A stretch of 33,647 nucleotides of DNA from an uncultured bacterium (GTDB lineage Bacteria; Bacillota; Clostridia; Peptostreptococcales; Anaerovoracaceae): the NCBI GenBank assembly GCA_905214225.1, contig CAJMLL010000027.1:1-33647 (forward strand). The letters run 5' to 3'. Each line of letters starts with the position of its first letter. The stretch's first letter is position 1. Positions 24,310-33,586 of this stretch are shown here, one piece after another. The notes below the pieces were generated by a model. That model was given only the letters and a program-made list of their open reading frames with translations, was not told where the DNA came from and did no database searches. The position numbers and the translations under genes are program-made.

Positions 24310-24461
24310 GGCCTGCACCTTCACTCTGCCTGAAAGTCCGGGCTGCTGGCCTGCACCTTCACTCTGCCTGAAAGTCCGGGCTGCTGGCCTGCGCCCTCAC
24401 TCTGCCTGAAAGTCCGGGCTGCTGGCCTGCGCCCTCACTTTGTCTGTAAGTCTGGGCTGCT
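24310..24461 (+). repeat. 38-bp tandem repeat, four units
   Basis: Units start at 24310, 24348, 24386 and 24424, each beginning GGCCTGC and ending GGGCTGCT. Units 1 and 2 are identical, unit 3 differs by two bases, and unit 4 carries several further changes. The repeat lies between hairpin array 3 and the tRNA-Pro terminator. No frame across it looks like a protein. Confidence 0.92.
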
Positions 24462-24493
24462 GCAGCTTCAAATTACATGAGATAAAAAGACAT

Positions 24494-24523
24494 AAAAAAA
24501 TCACTGCAGCAGAACTGCAGTGA
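24494..24523 (-). terminator. terminator after tRNA-Pro
   Basis: TCACTGCAG (24501-24509) pairs with CTGCAGTGA (24515-24523); on the minus strand seven T follow (complement of 24494-24500). Confidence 0.85.
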
Positions 24524-24530
24524 AATCTGT

Positions 24531-24606
24531 TGGTCGGAGTGATGAGACTCGAACTCATGGCCTCTGCGTCCCGAACGCAGCGCGCTACCAACTGCGCCAC
24601 ACCCCG
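24531..24606 (-). tRNA. tRNA-Pro (anticodon CGG)
   Basis: A 76-nt tRNA on the minus strand. Acceptor CGGGGTG pairs with CACTCCG (one G-T), then A and an encoded CCA. The D-arm GGCGCAGTTGGTAGCGC, anticodon stem CTGCG/CGCAG around the loop TTCGGGA (anticodon CGG, reading CCG) and T-arm GAGTTCGAGTC are all present. Confidence 0.97.
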
Positions 24607-25166
24607 ACAACAAAACTAATTATAGCACGATCAGGACGTATTGCAAGTGTTTTTTTATTTCTGTAAGAAACTGATAAAGTTTCCATTAAATGGTAACGCA
24701 GCAGCGGGTGGCTTCCTTAGCAGCAACGGTCTGATTCGGCCTTTAGCACGTCTTTTCCGGAGGCTTTTCTTTTGCTCGTGATGAAGAAGACAGCGCCTGC
24801 AAGAATCCAGATCAGGATGGCAGGATCTTGTCTCTGGACGTGGAGTACAGCAGACGGCTTGCGGCCATATAAAAGCCGATGATGCCGGACAGGATCGCGC
24901 AGGTCACGGCGATGCCGAGGATAGCGGTGCCGACTATTCTCTCTTTCTTATTTTCTATGTGCTGAAGTTTTCATGAATCGGTACAGATCACATTATTTCA
25001 GATACTGAGGATACGAACTGATTGTACAATTTGAATGTAAAAAGCTGTCAAATAGAATTAAAGATTCGATTGGGAAAAGAAAATGAATCCATAAACAGCT
25101 GATTTTACATGTGTTTCAGACTGCGTGCGGGTCCGCAGAAAGCCTGCTGCATCGTGAAGCAGACAT
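24607..25166. other. gene-poor region with a permease relic
   Basis: Apart from the APC-type permease fragment at 24717-24973 on the minus strand, no gene or RNA is recognised. The stretch next to the tRNA-Pro 5' end is AT-rich and could hold its promoter. Confidence 0.4.
24717..24973 (-). pseudogene. relic of an APC-family amino acid permease
   Basis: On the minus strand the complement of 24955 to about 24800 reads ENKKERIVGTAILGIAV, then ILSGIIGFYMAASRLLYS, then TSRDKILPS and a stop. This is the recognisable FYMAASRLLYSMARD-type segment of amino acid-polyamine-organocation transporters. Shifted by one frame, the next part reads LIWILAGAVFFITSKRKASG and ends at a stop codon at 24717-24719, like a last helix and cytoplasmic tail. 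The upstream helices are absent, in-frame stops bracket the piece, and the middle is deleted or frameshifted. It is therefore an old, non-functional remnant. Confidence 0.65.
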
Positions 25167-25193
25167 AAAAAAACCAGCCGCATCTGCGGCTGG
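25167..25193 (-). terminator. terminator after the nitroreductase gene
   Basis: CCAGCCGCA (25174-25182) pairs with TGCGGCTGG (25185-25193); on the minus strand it is followed by seven T (complement of 25167-25173). Confidence 0.85.
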
Positions 25194-25228
25194 CTGTAAG
25201 GCTAAAGATATTTTATTTATTCCGATTA

Positions 25229-25771
25229 TTAACGGATGGTCAGAAGATCGTCGACAGACTTTCTCGGCGGCATTTTCGGCTCTTCATCTGGATAGCCGAT
25301 TCCGATCATTGTGGCGACGATCTGGTCATCTGGAAGATCGATGGCTTCCGCAACCATGTCCGGGTCGAAAATTCCCATGATGACGGTAGCAAGTCCCATG
25401 GCGTTTGCGGCCAGGGTTACGGTCTGTGCCGCGATTCCGGCATCGAAAACTTCCCAGCGGTCTTCCTTCTTGGTGGAATAGCTTCCGTCGCGCTCAAAAC
25501 CGGATCTTCCATGCTTGATGGAAGGAATCAGCAGAACGCTGCAGCCATCGATGATTTTCTTGTTTCCCGGGAAATTCATGACGCAGCTGTCTGCGATCTT
25601 TTTCTGAATATCCTTATCGAATACTGCGGTGTAGCGGATCGGCTGGCAGTTTTTCCAGGACGGCGCATAGGATGCCAGCTCAATCAGCTGGCGGATGGTT
25701 TCTTCTGTGACTGGCTTATCCGTATATTTCCGGACGCTTCTTCTGGTTTTAATGCATTCAAGTGCTTCCAT
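25229..25771 (-). CDS. nitroreductase family protein
   Basis: A 180-residue FMN-dependent oxidoreductase of the nitroreductase superfamily. The N-terminal IKTRRSVRKYTDKPV motif contacts the FMN phosphate, ASYAPSWKNCQPIRY is the usual second FMN loop, and GLATVIMGIFDP and GIGYPDEEPKMPPRK are typical late blocks. Members reduce nitro, quinone, flavin or enoate substrates with NAD(P)H as cytoplasmic dimers; the substrate here is unknown. ATG 25771 is chosen because CGGAGG lies 7 nt upstream; an ATG two codons earlier leaves only one base after that site. The gene is alone, with a strong terminator downstream. Confidence 0.9.
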   Translation of the reverse strand: MEALECIKTRRSVRKYTDKPVTEETIRQLIELASYAPSWKNCQPIRYTAVFDKDIQKKIADSCVMNFPGNKKIIDGCSVLLIPSIKHGRSGFERDGSYSTKKEDRWEVFDAGIAAQTVTLAANAMGLATVIMGIFDPDMVAEAIDLPDDQIVATMIGIGYPDEEPKMPPRKSVDDLLTIR

Positions 25772-26108
25772 AATCATACCTCCGTACTTGTTCGTACTGT
25801 TTTCCGGGCCTTTCCGGGCAGCCGGAGCCAGGTTTTCCGGACGGAATATTCCGGAATTTCCTTGCGTTTTTCTTTTGTCATAAGTATAACATAGTCTGTG
25901 CGTCTGTACATGGGAGGAATTCCCGATTTCAGGGAATCTGAATCAGCAGAAAACCGCGGAATGGCGGAGCTTTCGCAGTTTACACAGGCTGCTAACTTGA
26001 AGAATATGTGAAATCGAAGGAAGTTGGGGCAGAAAGTTTTGACGGATTGATGCTTAGTGTATATAATAGGAACGCGAATTTAGCGTAAGAGAGGAGAGGG
26101 AGTAAGAG
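25772..26108. other. divergent region between nitroreductase and a small membrane-protein gene
   Basis: The region holds no gene. It contains the promoter at 26039-26067 for the plus-strand unit. A clear nitroreductase promoter was not identified. Confidence 0.4.
26039..26067 (+). promoter_or_regulatory. promoter for the small membrane protein and CYTH genes
   Basis: TTGACG (26039-26044) and TATAAT (26062-26067) are 17 bp apart, about 40 bp before the start codon. Confidence 0.8.
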
Positions 26109-26615
26109 ATGGAGAGAAGAATTCTGACTTTGCGGTACGGAAAATGGCTTGGGATTCTGCTTGCCTGCATTATGTTCGCAGGAACGGCAGGAGCATTTCC
26201 GGTCTCTGTGTCCGCGGCGATATCTGCAGTGTTTGGAGCCGGCTTCTGGATCCTGTTAAAGAGAGAGGAAATCCGTCAGATCGGAAGGGATCTGGCTGTA
26301 TCGATTAAGGAAGCGGTTGAAGAGAGCTGGAGCGGAGAACATTTCATTGAAATCAAGAGAATCCGCCGCGGCCTGATTGCCCGCATTTACCTGATTGGAC
26401 CGCGGGAGAGAATGGAAAATGTCCAGCGCGCAGTGGGAGAAAGGCTGCAGGAGAACGTTTTCCGCGATTATCTCTGGGTGATGCAGATGACCAGCATGAA
26501 GAGCAGAGATGACCTGAAAACGGCGCGGAAGATCCTGAACCGCCAGCTTATCCGCTCGCTTGTCGAGCAGGGGGAAGAGAACAAGCAGCAGGAGCATGCC
26601 GAAGACGGAAGGTAG
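26109..26615 (+). CDS. small membrane protein of unknown function
   Basis: I do not recognise this 168-residue protein. Two adjacent hydrophobic stretches near the N-terminus (WLGILLACIMFAGTAGAF and ISAVFGAGFWILL, residues about 14-50) form a likely helical hairpin. A mixed-charge cytoplasmic part of about 115 residues follows, with many Arg, Lys and Glu and probably helical. It ends in a Gln/Glu-rich tail. ATG 26109 has GGGAG in front and a near-consensus promoter upstream. The CYTH gene starts 66 bp after its stop, so the two are probably co-transcribed. No catalytic motif is apparent. Confidence 0.75.
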   Translation: MERRILTLRYGKWLGILLACIMFAGTAGAFPVSVSAAISAVFGAGFWILLKREEIRQIGRDLAVSIKEAVEESWSGEHFIEIKRIRRGLIARIYLIGPRERMENVQRAVGERLQENVFRDYLWVMQMTSMKSRDDLKTARKILNRQLIRSLVEQGEENKQQEHAEDGR

Positions 26616-26681
26616 ACATTCTGCAGGTCCCTGCCCGCCGGGGAGCAGACAAAAATAACTGAGAAGGAGAGGTTCAGCAAG

Positions 26682-27317
26682 ATGGAAATCGAGTTGAAAT
26701 ATTCGATCGAGGATCCGGCCGATATTGACCGGCTGTTCAGCGATCCTGATGTAGAGAAAGCGAAAGATGAGAACAGTGTGGAATCGGTTCCAATGGATGC
26801 GGTGTATTTTGATACACCGTCTTTCGCACTGACAAAGGCACGTATCGCTTTCCGCGTCCGCAAGGAAGGAGAGCGGTATGTCGGCACCCTGAAGTGGGAC
26901 GGAGCGCGCAAGGAAGCGCTTTACCGCCGCCACGAGATCAACCTGACAATCAGCGATCCGGAGCAGCAGAAGCACCCGACCATCAAACTGTTCGAACAGT
27001 GTGATCTGGGGGAGCGTCTGGTGAAGCTCGTGGACGGACAGGAACTTGTTCCCCTTGTCGAAATGAACTTTGTCAGAAGAAAGGCGCGCCTGGATACTGG
27101 AAAATGCATTATGGAAATGTCCGTTGACCGCGGCGATATCAACGCAAACAAGCAGATGACGCCGATTCTGGAGGCGGAGTTCGAACTGCTGAATGGCGAC
27201 GAGGACGATATGGTGGAGTTCGCGCAGACCCTTGCCGGCCGCTATAACATGAGTCCGGGAGAAAAGAGCAAGTTCGCCCGGGGATTGGAGCTGATCGGCT
27301 TCGATAATGAACAGTAA
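26682..27317 (+). CDS. CYTH domain-containing protein (triphosphate tunnel metalloenzyme family)
   Basis: A 211-residue CYTH protein. The signature ExExK is at the very start (MEIELKY: Glu2, Glu4, Lys6). Further charged tunnel residues follow in alternating strands: YFDTPSFALTKARIAFRVRKEG, GTLKWDG, EMNFVRRKARL, and a late EAEFELL. Members hydrolyse or bind inorganic or organic triphosphates with divalent metal; many bacterial ones act as tripolyphosphatases, and the true substrate is unclear. A CHAD domain, often fused or adjacent, is absent. AAGGAGAGG precedes the ATG. It is probably the second gene of a two-gene unit. Confidence 0.88.
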   Translation: MEIELKYSIEDPADIDRLFSDPDVEKAKDENSVESVPMDAVYFDTPSFALTKARIAFRVRKEGERYVGTLKWDGARKEALYRRHEINLTISDPEQQKHPTIKLFEQCDLGERLVKLVDGQELVPLVEMNFVRRKARLDTGKCIMEMSVDRGDINANKQMTPILEAEFELLNGDEDDMVEFAQTLAGRYNMSPGEKSKFARGLELIGFDNEQ

Positions 27318-27403
27318 ATTCCGTTTTTCCTCATTTTAGACGGACAAAAGTCAGATTTGCAAGGAGAAACGGCCCTGAAAACGCCAAAAAACGGTTTAAA
27401 ATG

Positions 27404-27432
27404 TTTACTTTAAAAATAAAACCGTGTATAAT
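27404..27432 (+). promoter_or_regulatory. tig promoter
   Basis: TTTACT (27404-27409) and TATAAT (27427-27432) are 17 bp apart. The leader of about 95 nt can form a small CTGAGG/CCTCAG hairpin. No CIRCE or CtsR operator is seen. Confidence 0.75.
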
Positions 27433-27531
27433 TAACTAATATGTGCACAGAAGTCACAGACTGAGGTGAGATGAGCGATATCCCTCAGCCGGACCATATG
27501 GACAGCATTCTATTTTAGGAGGATATATATA

Positions 27532-28911
27532 ATGAAAACAACACTCATCTCTAACGAGAACAATGAAGCTAAGCTGACTCTGGAATTTGAGGCTGCTGAA
27601 TTCGATAAGGCTGTTGATGACGCATTCAAGAAGGAGCGCAAGAACTTCTCCATCCCGGGATTCAGAAAGGGAAAGGCACCGAGACAGATTATCGAGGCAC
27701 ATTACGGTGAGGGAATCTTCTTCCAGGACGCAATCGATCAGCTCTTCAGAGATGAATATCCGAAGGCACTGGATGAACTGGATCTGGAGGTTATTGACTC
27801 TCCTAAGGTAGATTTCAGCGAAATCGGACATCATAAGCCGCTGACAATGACCATGGAAGTTCCACTTTATCCGGTTGTTGAGGTAAAGGATTACTTCGGT
27901 CTGGACGTTGATCAGGACAAGGTAGAGGTTAAGGACGAGGAAGTTGATCAGCAGATCGAGAATCTGCGCAAGAGAAACGCACGTCTGGTATCTGTTGACC
28001 GCGCAGCTGTTGAGGGAGACACCGTTCTGCTCGACTTTGCAGGATTCATCGGTGATGACCAGTTCGACGGCGGCACAGCCAAGGATCAGGAGCTGAAGCT
28101 CGGTTCCCACATGTTCATTCCGGGATTTGAGGAGCAGCTGGTCGGTGCGACAGCAGACAGCAAGGTTGATGTAAACGTTACTTTCCCTGAGGATTACTCC
28201 GTTGAGGAGCTCGCCGGAAAGGAAGCTGTTTTCCACTGCGACATCCACGAAGTCAAGGAAGAGCAGCTGCCGGAGCTGAACGATGAGTTCGCTCAGGACG
28301 TCAGCGAGTATGACACAGTTGATGAGCTGAAAGAGAATACAAGAAAAGATCTGGAGGAGACCAGAAAGAAGAACGCTGAGAACGACGCAAAGAACAGCAT
28401 GGTCAACCAGATGATGGAAAAGAACCCGATCGATGTTCCGGCTGTCATGATCGAGGATGAGCTGGACAACATGGTCCGCGAGTTCGAGCAGCAGCTGTCT
28501 TATCAGGGTATGAACATGGACATGTATCTGAAGTATGTTCACTCCGACATGGCCAACTTCAGAGAGAATATGAAGCCGAGCGCAGAGCACCGCGTAAAGA
28601 GCAGAGTCCTGCTCCGTTCCATTGCCGCTCAGGAAGGCATTGAAGCTTCTGAGGATGAGGTAAACAAGGAGCTGGAGAATGTTGCAAAACAGTATCAGAT
28701 GGACGTTGAGGACATGAAGAAGATGCTGAACAAGTCCACACTGAGACTGTTTGGTCAGGACGTTGTCGTACAGAAGACTGTAGATGCAATGTTCGAGAAA
28801 GCAAACATCACAGAAGTTGAGCCGAAGAAGCCGGAAGAGAAGGCTGAGGAGGCAAAGGCTGAAGACAGCAAGGCAGAAGACGACGCTGAGAAAAACAGCG
28901 ATGCGGAGTAG
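27532..28911 (+). CDS. tig: trigger factor
   Basis: The 459-residue ribosome-associated chaperone and peptidyl-prolyl isomerase. The N-terminal domain has the ribosome-binding loop GFRKGKAPR (residues 43-51). The FKBP-like isomerase domain spans about 150-245 (GDTVLLDFAGFIG, LGSHMFIPGFEEQLVGA). The helical arms of the C-terminal chaperone domain follow (QMMEKNPIDVPAVMIEDELD). The last 35 residues are a Lys/Glu/Ala/Asp tail, longer than in the classical protein but common in Clostridia. AGGAGG precedes the ATG. It leads a tig-clpP-clpX-lon cluster that links folding of new chains to their degradation. Confidence 0.95.
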   Translation: MKTTLISNENNEAKLTLEFEAAEFDKAVDDAFKKERKNFSIPGFRKGKAPRQIIEAHYGEGIFFQDAIDQLFRDEYPKALDELDLEVIDSPKVDFSEIGHHKPLTMTMEVPLYPVVEVKDYFGLDVDQDKVEVKDEEVDQQIENLRKRNARLVSVDRAAVEGDTVLLDFAGFIGDDQFDGGTAKDQELKLGSHMFIPGFEEQLVGATADSKVDVNVTFPEDYSVEELAGKEAVFHCDIHEVKEEQLPELNDEFAQDVSEYDTVDELKENTRKDLEETRKKNAENDAKNSMVNQMMEKNPIDVPAVMIEDELDNMVREFEQQLSYQGMNMDMYLKYVHSDMANFRENMKPSAEHRVKSRVLLRSIAAQEGIEASEDEVNKELENVAKQYQMDVEDMKKMLNKSTLRLFGQDVVVQKTVDAMFEKANITEVEPKKPEEKAEEAKAEDSKAEDDAEKNSDAE

Positions 28912-29025
28912 TAAAACGCAGTCTTTTGGGTATAAGGACATATAGATGATGCGCCGACGGGGTCTCTGACAGGGATCCCGTCGCGGTTCATCAGGATAAA
29001 ATTTTTCAACCGAGAGGAGAAGGGA

Positions 29026-29631
29026 ATGGCACTGGTACCTTATGTAGTAGAGTCGAGCGACAGAGGCGAGCGCTCATACGATATCTATTCTAGACTTCTG
29101 AAAGACAGAATTATTATTCTGGGTGAGCAGATTGATGACAGTGTTGCAAGCGTTGTCGTTGCACAGCTCTTGTTCCTGGAAGCTGAGGATCCGGGTAAGG
29201 ATATCAGCATGTATATCAACAGCCCGGGCGGTTCTGTCACCGCAGGAATGGCGATTTATGACACCATGCAGTATGTAAAGCCGGATGTTTCCACCATCTG
29301 TGTGGGAATGGCCGCAAGCATGGGTGCCTTCCTGCTTTCCTCAGGAGCAAAAGGGAAACGGTATGCGCTTCCGAATGCAGAGATTATGATTCATCAGCCG
29401 CTGATTTCCGGAGGCGGAATCTCCGGACAGGCTACGGATGTCCGTATTCAGAGCGACTGGCTGCAGCATACCAAGGATAAGATGAACCGCATCCTGAGCC
29501 ATAATACAGGAAAGGATCTGGAGATCATTCAGAGAGATACAGATCGTGACAACTTTATGGATGCCGCGGATGCCCGCGATTATGGCTTGATTGATGCAGT
29601 AATTGACAGAAGAGAAGGGGAAGATCGCTAA
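29026..29631 (+). CDS. clpP: ATP-dependent Clp protease proteolytic subunit
   Basis: The 201-residue serine protease subunit forms a two-ring 14-mer that degrades proteins fed by ClpX (or ClpC). The catalytic triad is visible: Ser98 in GMAASMGA, His123 in MIHQP and Asp175 in TDRDNF. The N-terminal [23 protein letters not shown] region, including the processing site area, is typical, and the oligomerisation segment [11 protein letters not shown] is intact. GAGAGGAGAAGG precedes the ATG. Its stop overlaps the start of clpX by one base, indicating translational coupling. A GACGGG/CCCGTC inverted repeat lies in the 114-bp gap after tig. Confidence 0.97.
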   Translation: MALVPYVVESSDRGERSYDIYSRLLKDRIIILGEQIDDSVASVVVAQLLFLEAEDPGKDISMYINSPGGSVTAGMAIYDTMQYVKPDVSTICVGMAASMGAFLLSSGAKGKRYALPNAEIMIHQPLISGGGISGQATDVRIQSDWLQHTKDKMNRILSHNTGKDLEIIQRDTDRDNFMDAADARDYGLIDAVIDRREGEDR

Positions 29632-30959
29632 TGGCATCAAACAGAGGTGACAATCAGGAGCTGCACTGCTCCTTCTGCGGCAAGCCGCAGAGTCAGGTCC
29701 GCCGTTTAATCGCCGGGCCTGGTGTGTATATCTGTGATGAATGTGTAGAAATGTGTAGCGGAATCATCCGTGAATCAGAACAGCAGCTTCATCCGGAATA
29801 CAGTCAGGATTATGAGAAAACAGATAAGGATGCATACCGTTATCTGAAGCCGAAGGACATCTACAATAAACTGTCCGAATACGTTATCGGCCAGGACAGA
29901 GCCAAGAAGGCACTGTCCGTAGCGGTTTACAATCATTATAAAAGAATTTCCGGACTCACAGAGGACGAGAGAGACGGTGTAGAGCTCCAGAAGAGTAACA
30001 TCATCATGCTCGGACCTACCGGATCCGGAAAGACACTGCTCGCAAAAACGCTTGCGAAGATTCTGGATGTTCCGTTCGCCATTGCTGACGCAACGGCGCT
30101 GACAGAAGCCGGATATGTCGGAGAAGACGTCGAGAACATTCTGCTCCGTCTGTTGCAGGCGGCCGACTATGATGTCGAGAAGGCACAGCGCGGCATCGTT
30201 TACGTCGATGAGATTGACAAGATTTCCAGAAAGAGTGAGAATCCGTCGATCACCAGAGATGTAAGCGGCGAGGGTGTTCAGCAGGCACTGCTGAAGATTC
30301 TGGAAGGCACAGTCGCCAATGTTCCGCCGCAGGGTGGACGCAAGCATCCGCATCAGGAGTTTATCCAGATTGATACGACGAACATCCTGTTCATCTGCGG
30401 AGGAGCTTTTGACGGACTGAACCGTATTATCCAGAGAAGAATGGGAGAAAATGTCATCGGATTCAATTCAGATGTTTCTCTGACCAAAGAAGAGGAAGAG
30501 AATCTCCAGCGCAATGTTGAACCTGAAGATCTGCTGAAGTTCGGACTGATTCCGGAGTTCATCGGACGTCTTCCGGTCATCGTAACACTGGACGAACTGA
30601 CGGAAGATGCATTGATCCGCATTATGAATGAACCGAAGAACGCACTGATCAAACAGTATCAGAAACTGTTCGAGCTGGATGGTGTAGATCTTGAAATCGA
30701 AGATGACGCAGTCAAGGCGATTGCAGACAAGACACTGGAGCGTCACACAGGCGCCAGAGGTCTCCGTTCGATTTTTGAGAAGACCATGAATGATATCATG
30801 TTTGATATTCCATCCAGAGACGATATTGAGAAGTGCGTCATCACTAAGGATACGATCGAAAAGGATTCCAAGCCGCTGCTGGTGAAGGGAAAACAGCATA
30901 AAAAGTGGCTGGATGAGGGAGCAGACGAGAATCTGAAGGATCAGTCTGACGCTTCCTAA
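29631..30959 (+). CDS. clpX: ATP-dependent Clp protease ATP-binding subunit ClpX
   Basis: The 442-residue AAA+ unfoldase recognises tagged substrates and threads them into ClpP. The N-terminal zinc-binding domain has Cys13, 16, 35 and 38. Walker A is GPTGSGKT (128-135), Walker B is [10 protein letters not shown], and the arginine/sensor region is TGARGLRSI. The IGF tripeptide that docks into ClpP is present at 276-278, so the pair with the adjacent clpP should be functional. The start ATG overlaps the clpP stop codon. Length and domain order are standard. Confidence 0.97.
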   Translation: MASNRGDNQELHCSFCGKPQSQVRRLIAGPGVYICDECVEMCSGIIRESEQQLHPEYSQDYEKTDKDAYRYLKPKDIYNKLSEYVIGQDRAKKALSVAVYNHYKRISGLTEDERDGVELQKSNIIMLGPTGSGKTLLAKTLAKILDVPFAIADATALTEAGYVGEDVENILLRLLQAADYDVEKAQRGIVYVDEIDKISRKSENPSITRDVSGEGVQQALLKILEGTVANVPPQGGRKHPHQEFIQIDTTNILFICGGAFDGLNRIIQRRMGENVIGFNSDVSLTKEEEENLQRNVEPEDLLKFGLIPEFIGRLPVIVTLDELTEDALIRIMNEPKNALIKQYQKLFELDGVDLEIEDDAVKAIADKTLERHTGARGLRSIFEKTMNDIMFDIPSRDDIEKCVITKDTIEKDSKPLLVKGKQHKKWLDEGADENLKDQSDAS

Positions 30960-31062
30960 AGCAGAGCGTATCCGGAAGAATTTCCGCAGAAATCGGGCTG
31001 CCGCGGACTGCGGCTTCAGGGGGAAAGTCCAGAGTTTCTGAAAGTGGGGAAGGACGAGGTAT

Positions 31063-33564
31063 ATGAAGGAAGAATTTGAAAACAATCCTGCAGTCACAAC
31101 GCCGGATTCTTCGAATCAGGGCGTGCGGCCAGCCGGAAAAGATTACGACAGCGGCATGGATGTAAAAGAAGTACTTCCGTGTGTACCGCTCAGGGGTGTA
31201 ACGATTTTTCCGCATACAGTCGTGCATTTTGACATTGGCAGAGAGAAATCGATCCGGGCTCTTGAACGGGCCATGGCTACAGACAAGCTTTTATTCGTGT
31301 CCACGCAGAAAGATGAAAAAGTCCTGATTCCGATGGTTTCAGACATGTATCCGATCGGAACAGTCGTCCGCGTCAAGCAGATGCTGAAGATTCAGGGCGA
31401 TGCCGTGCGGGTTCTCGTAGAAGGAATCTGCCGTGCCGTCATCGATGAATGCATTACAGAGGATAACTACATTTCCTGCACAGTAGACAGGATTGTAGAA
31501 AACATTACGGAAGACAGTCTGTCCATTCAGGACAAGGCCAGAATCCGTCTGATTGAAGACGCATTTTCAGAGTATGCTGCACTGAGCGCACAGATCGGCG
31601 ATGAAGCAGTCGATAAAATCCTTGCAGAAAAGGATTCGGCGGCAAAGATCGATATGATGGCAAATGAACTGTTTGTCACCTCCGAGAAAAAGCAGAAGAT
31701 CCTGAGTGCATTGGATTTCTCTGAGCGTCTGCAGATCATCGGCGAGATCATCGCTGAAGAAAATGAAATTGCAGCCGTTGAAAAGAAACTTGCCGCAAAG
31801 GTAAAGGAAAACATCGACAACAGCCAGAAAGAATACTATCTTCGTGAGAAGATCAAGGCCATTCAATCGGAACTGGGAAACGATGAAGATGCTGCTGCAG
31901 AAACCGCAGAATGGACAGAGAAGCTCGACGCGCTGAAACTGGACAAGAAAATTGACGAGAAAGTCCGCAAGGAAATCAAAAAATATGCAAGAATGGTTCC
32001 GTCCTCTGCAGAGAGTTCGGTCGTTCGCAACTATGTGGAAACCATCCTGGATCTTCCGTGGAATAAGTCTTCCCGCGTCAACCATGATATCAAGAAGGCA
32101 GAGAAGATCCTGAATGAAGACCATTACGGCATGGACAAAGTCAAGCAGCGTGTCCTCGAATATCTGGCCGTCACGCAGCTCTCCAAGGGAATCCACGGGC
32201 CGATCCTGTGCCTGGTAGGACCTCCGGGAGTTGGAAAAACGTCCATTGCGAAGTCTATCGCAAGAGCGACAGGAAGAGAATTCGTCCGCATGTCGCTGGG
32301 CGGCGTTAGAGATGAGGCAGAGATCCGGGGCCACAGAAGAACCTACATCGGAGCTATTCCGGGCCGTGTCATCAACGGAATCCGCGAGGCGGGCGTAAAC
32401 AATCCGCTCTTCCTGTTCGATGAGGTGGATAAGATCGGAGCGGATTTCCGCGGCGATCCGGCATCGGCTCTTCTGGAAGTTCTCGACCCGGAGCAGAACA
32501 GCACCTTCACAGACCATTTCCTGGAAGTGCCGTTCGATCTGTCCAAGGTTATGTTCATTACAACCGCAAATACACTGGACACGATTCCGGAGCCTTTGCT
32601 GGACAGAATGGAGATCATCGAAGTTCCGGGCTACACAGAGGATGAAAAGGTTCAGATTGCTGAGCGTTATCTGATCAGAAAACAGGTGAAAGAGAACGGA
32701 CTGAAGCAGAATCAGATGAAGATTTCTGATAATGCCATCCATGATCTGGTCAACTATTACACCAGAGAATCCGGCGTCCGTAATCTGGAGCGTGAAATTG
32801 GAAGCCTCTGCCGGAAGGTTGCGCGTAAAGTCGTGGAAAACCCGAAGAAGCAGAAGACCTACAATATCACGCCGAGAAACCTGGAAAAATATCTTGGAAA
32901 ACACCGCTACTTCTATGATGTGGTGGAAGGCGAAGATCAGGTCGGCGTAGTTACCGGACTGGCCTGGACACAGGTCGGCGGTGTAACGCTGCAGATCGAG
33001 TGCGATGTCATCGAGGGAAACGGGAAGCTTCAGCTTACCGGACAGCTCGGCGATGTCATGCAGGAATCCGCCCGCATCGGAATCAGTTATCTGCGTTCCA
33101 TTGCGGATAAGTACGGAATTGATATTGATACATTCAGAAAGAATGATCTTCATCTGCACATTCCGGAAGGTGCCGTTCCAAAGGACGGACCGTCTGCCGG
33201 CGTAACCATGTGCACAACCGTGATGTCTGCGATTACAGATACTCCGGTAAGAAGAGACGTTGCCATGACAGGTGAGATTGACCTTCGCGGAAATGTCATG
33301 CCGGTCGGAGGAATCCGTGAAAAGGTTCTGGCCGCACACCGCGCAGGAATCAAGAAGATCCTCCTTCCGAAGAAGAATGAACCGGATATGGAAGAACTTC
33401 CGCGTCAGGTACGCCATGACATCGAGTTTGTTCTGATTGACCGCGTCGAGCAGGCGTTTAAGGAGGCCTTCACACAGGATCCTTCCATCAACGCAAAGAA
33501 GCTTGCTGCGAAGTATGAGGAAAAACGCAAAAAGGAAGAAGAAGAGCATCGTAAAGACGCATAA
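31063..33564 (+). CDS. lon: ATP-dependent protease Lon (LonA type)
   Basis: The 833-residue LonA degrades damaged and regulatory proteins as a hexamer. The N-terminal LON substrate domain starts at about residue 37 (VLPCVPLRGVTIFPH), after an acidic, low-complexity lead of about 35 residues. A coiled-coil region spans about 220-300. The AAA+ module has Walker A GPPGVGKTS (386-394) and Walker B LFLFDEVDKI. The C-terminal protease has the Ser-Lys dyad: Ser711 in DGPSAG and Lys754 in GGIREK. The tail is Lys/Glu-rich. The start ATG is preceded by GGACGAGG. The 103-bp gap after clpX holds a GCCGC/GCGGC hairpin. Confidence 0.96.
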   Translation: MKEEFENNPAVTTPDSSNQGVRPAGKDYDSGMDVKEVLPCVPLRGVTIFPHTVVHFDIGREKSIRALERAMATDKLLFVSTQKDEKVLIPMVSDMYPIGTVVRVKQMLKIQGDAVRVLVEGICRAVIDECITEDNYISCTVDRIVENITEDSLSIQDKARIRLIEDAFSEYAALSAQIGDEAVDKILAEKDSAAKIDMMANELFVTSEKKQKILSALDFSERLQIIGEIIAEENEIAAVEKKLAAKVKENIDNSQKEYYLREKIKAIQSELGNDEDAAAETAEWTEKLDALKLDKKIDEKVRKEIKKYARMVPSSAESSVVRNYVETILDLPWNKSSRVNHDIKKAEKILNEDHYGMDKVKQRVLEYLAVTQLSKGIHGPILCLVGPPGVGKTSIAKSIARATGREFVRMSLGGVRDEAEIRGHRRTYIGAIPGRVINGIREAGVNNPLFLFDEVDKIGADFRGDPASALLEVLDPEQNSTFTDHFLEVPFDLSKVMFITTANTLDTIPEPLLDRMEIIEVPGYTEDEKVQIAERYLIRKQVKENGLKQNQMKISDNAIHDLVNYYTRESGVRNLEREIGSLCRKVARKVVENPKKQKTYNITPRNLEKYLGKHRYFYDVVEGEDQVGVVTGLAWTQVGGVTLQIECDVIEGNGKLQLTGQLGDVMQESARIGISYLRSIADKYGIDIDTFRKNDLHLHIPEGAVPKDGPSAGVTMCTTVMSAITDTPVRRDVAMTGEIDLRGNVMPVGGIREKVLAAHRAGIKKILLPKKNEPDMEELPRQVRHDIEFVLIDRVEQAFKEAFTQDPSINAKKLAAKYEEKRKKEEEEHRKDA

Positions 33565-33586
33565 GAAGAACCCCACCCTTCCACAA

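Noticed and set aside
28950..28985. Terminator between tig and clpP (GACGGG/CCCGTC repeat)
   Set aside because: No T-run follows and the genes are normally co-expressed; kept only as a comment under clpP.
29775..30353. Long minus-strand frames opposite clpX, lon, tig and the flavoprotein gene
   Set aside because: They are antisense shadows of well-supported genes and have no family features.
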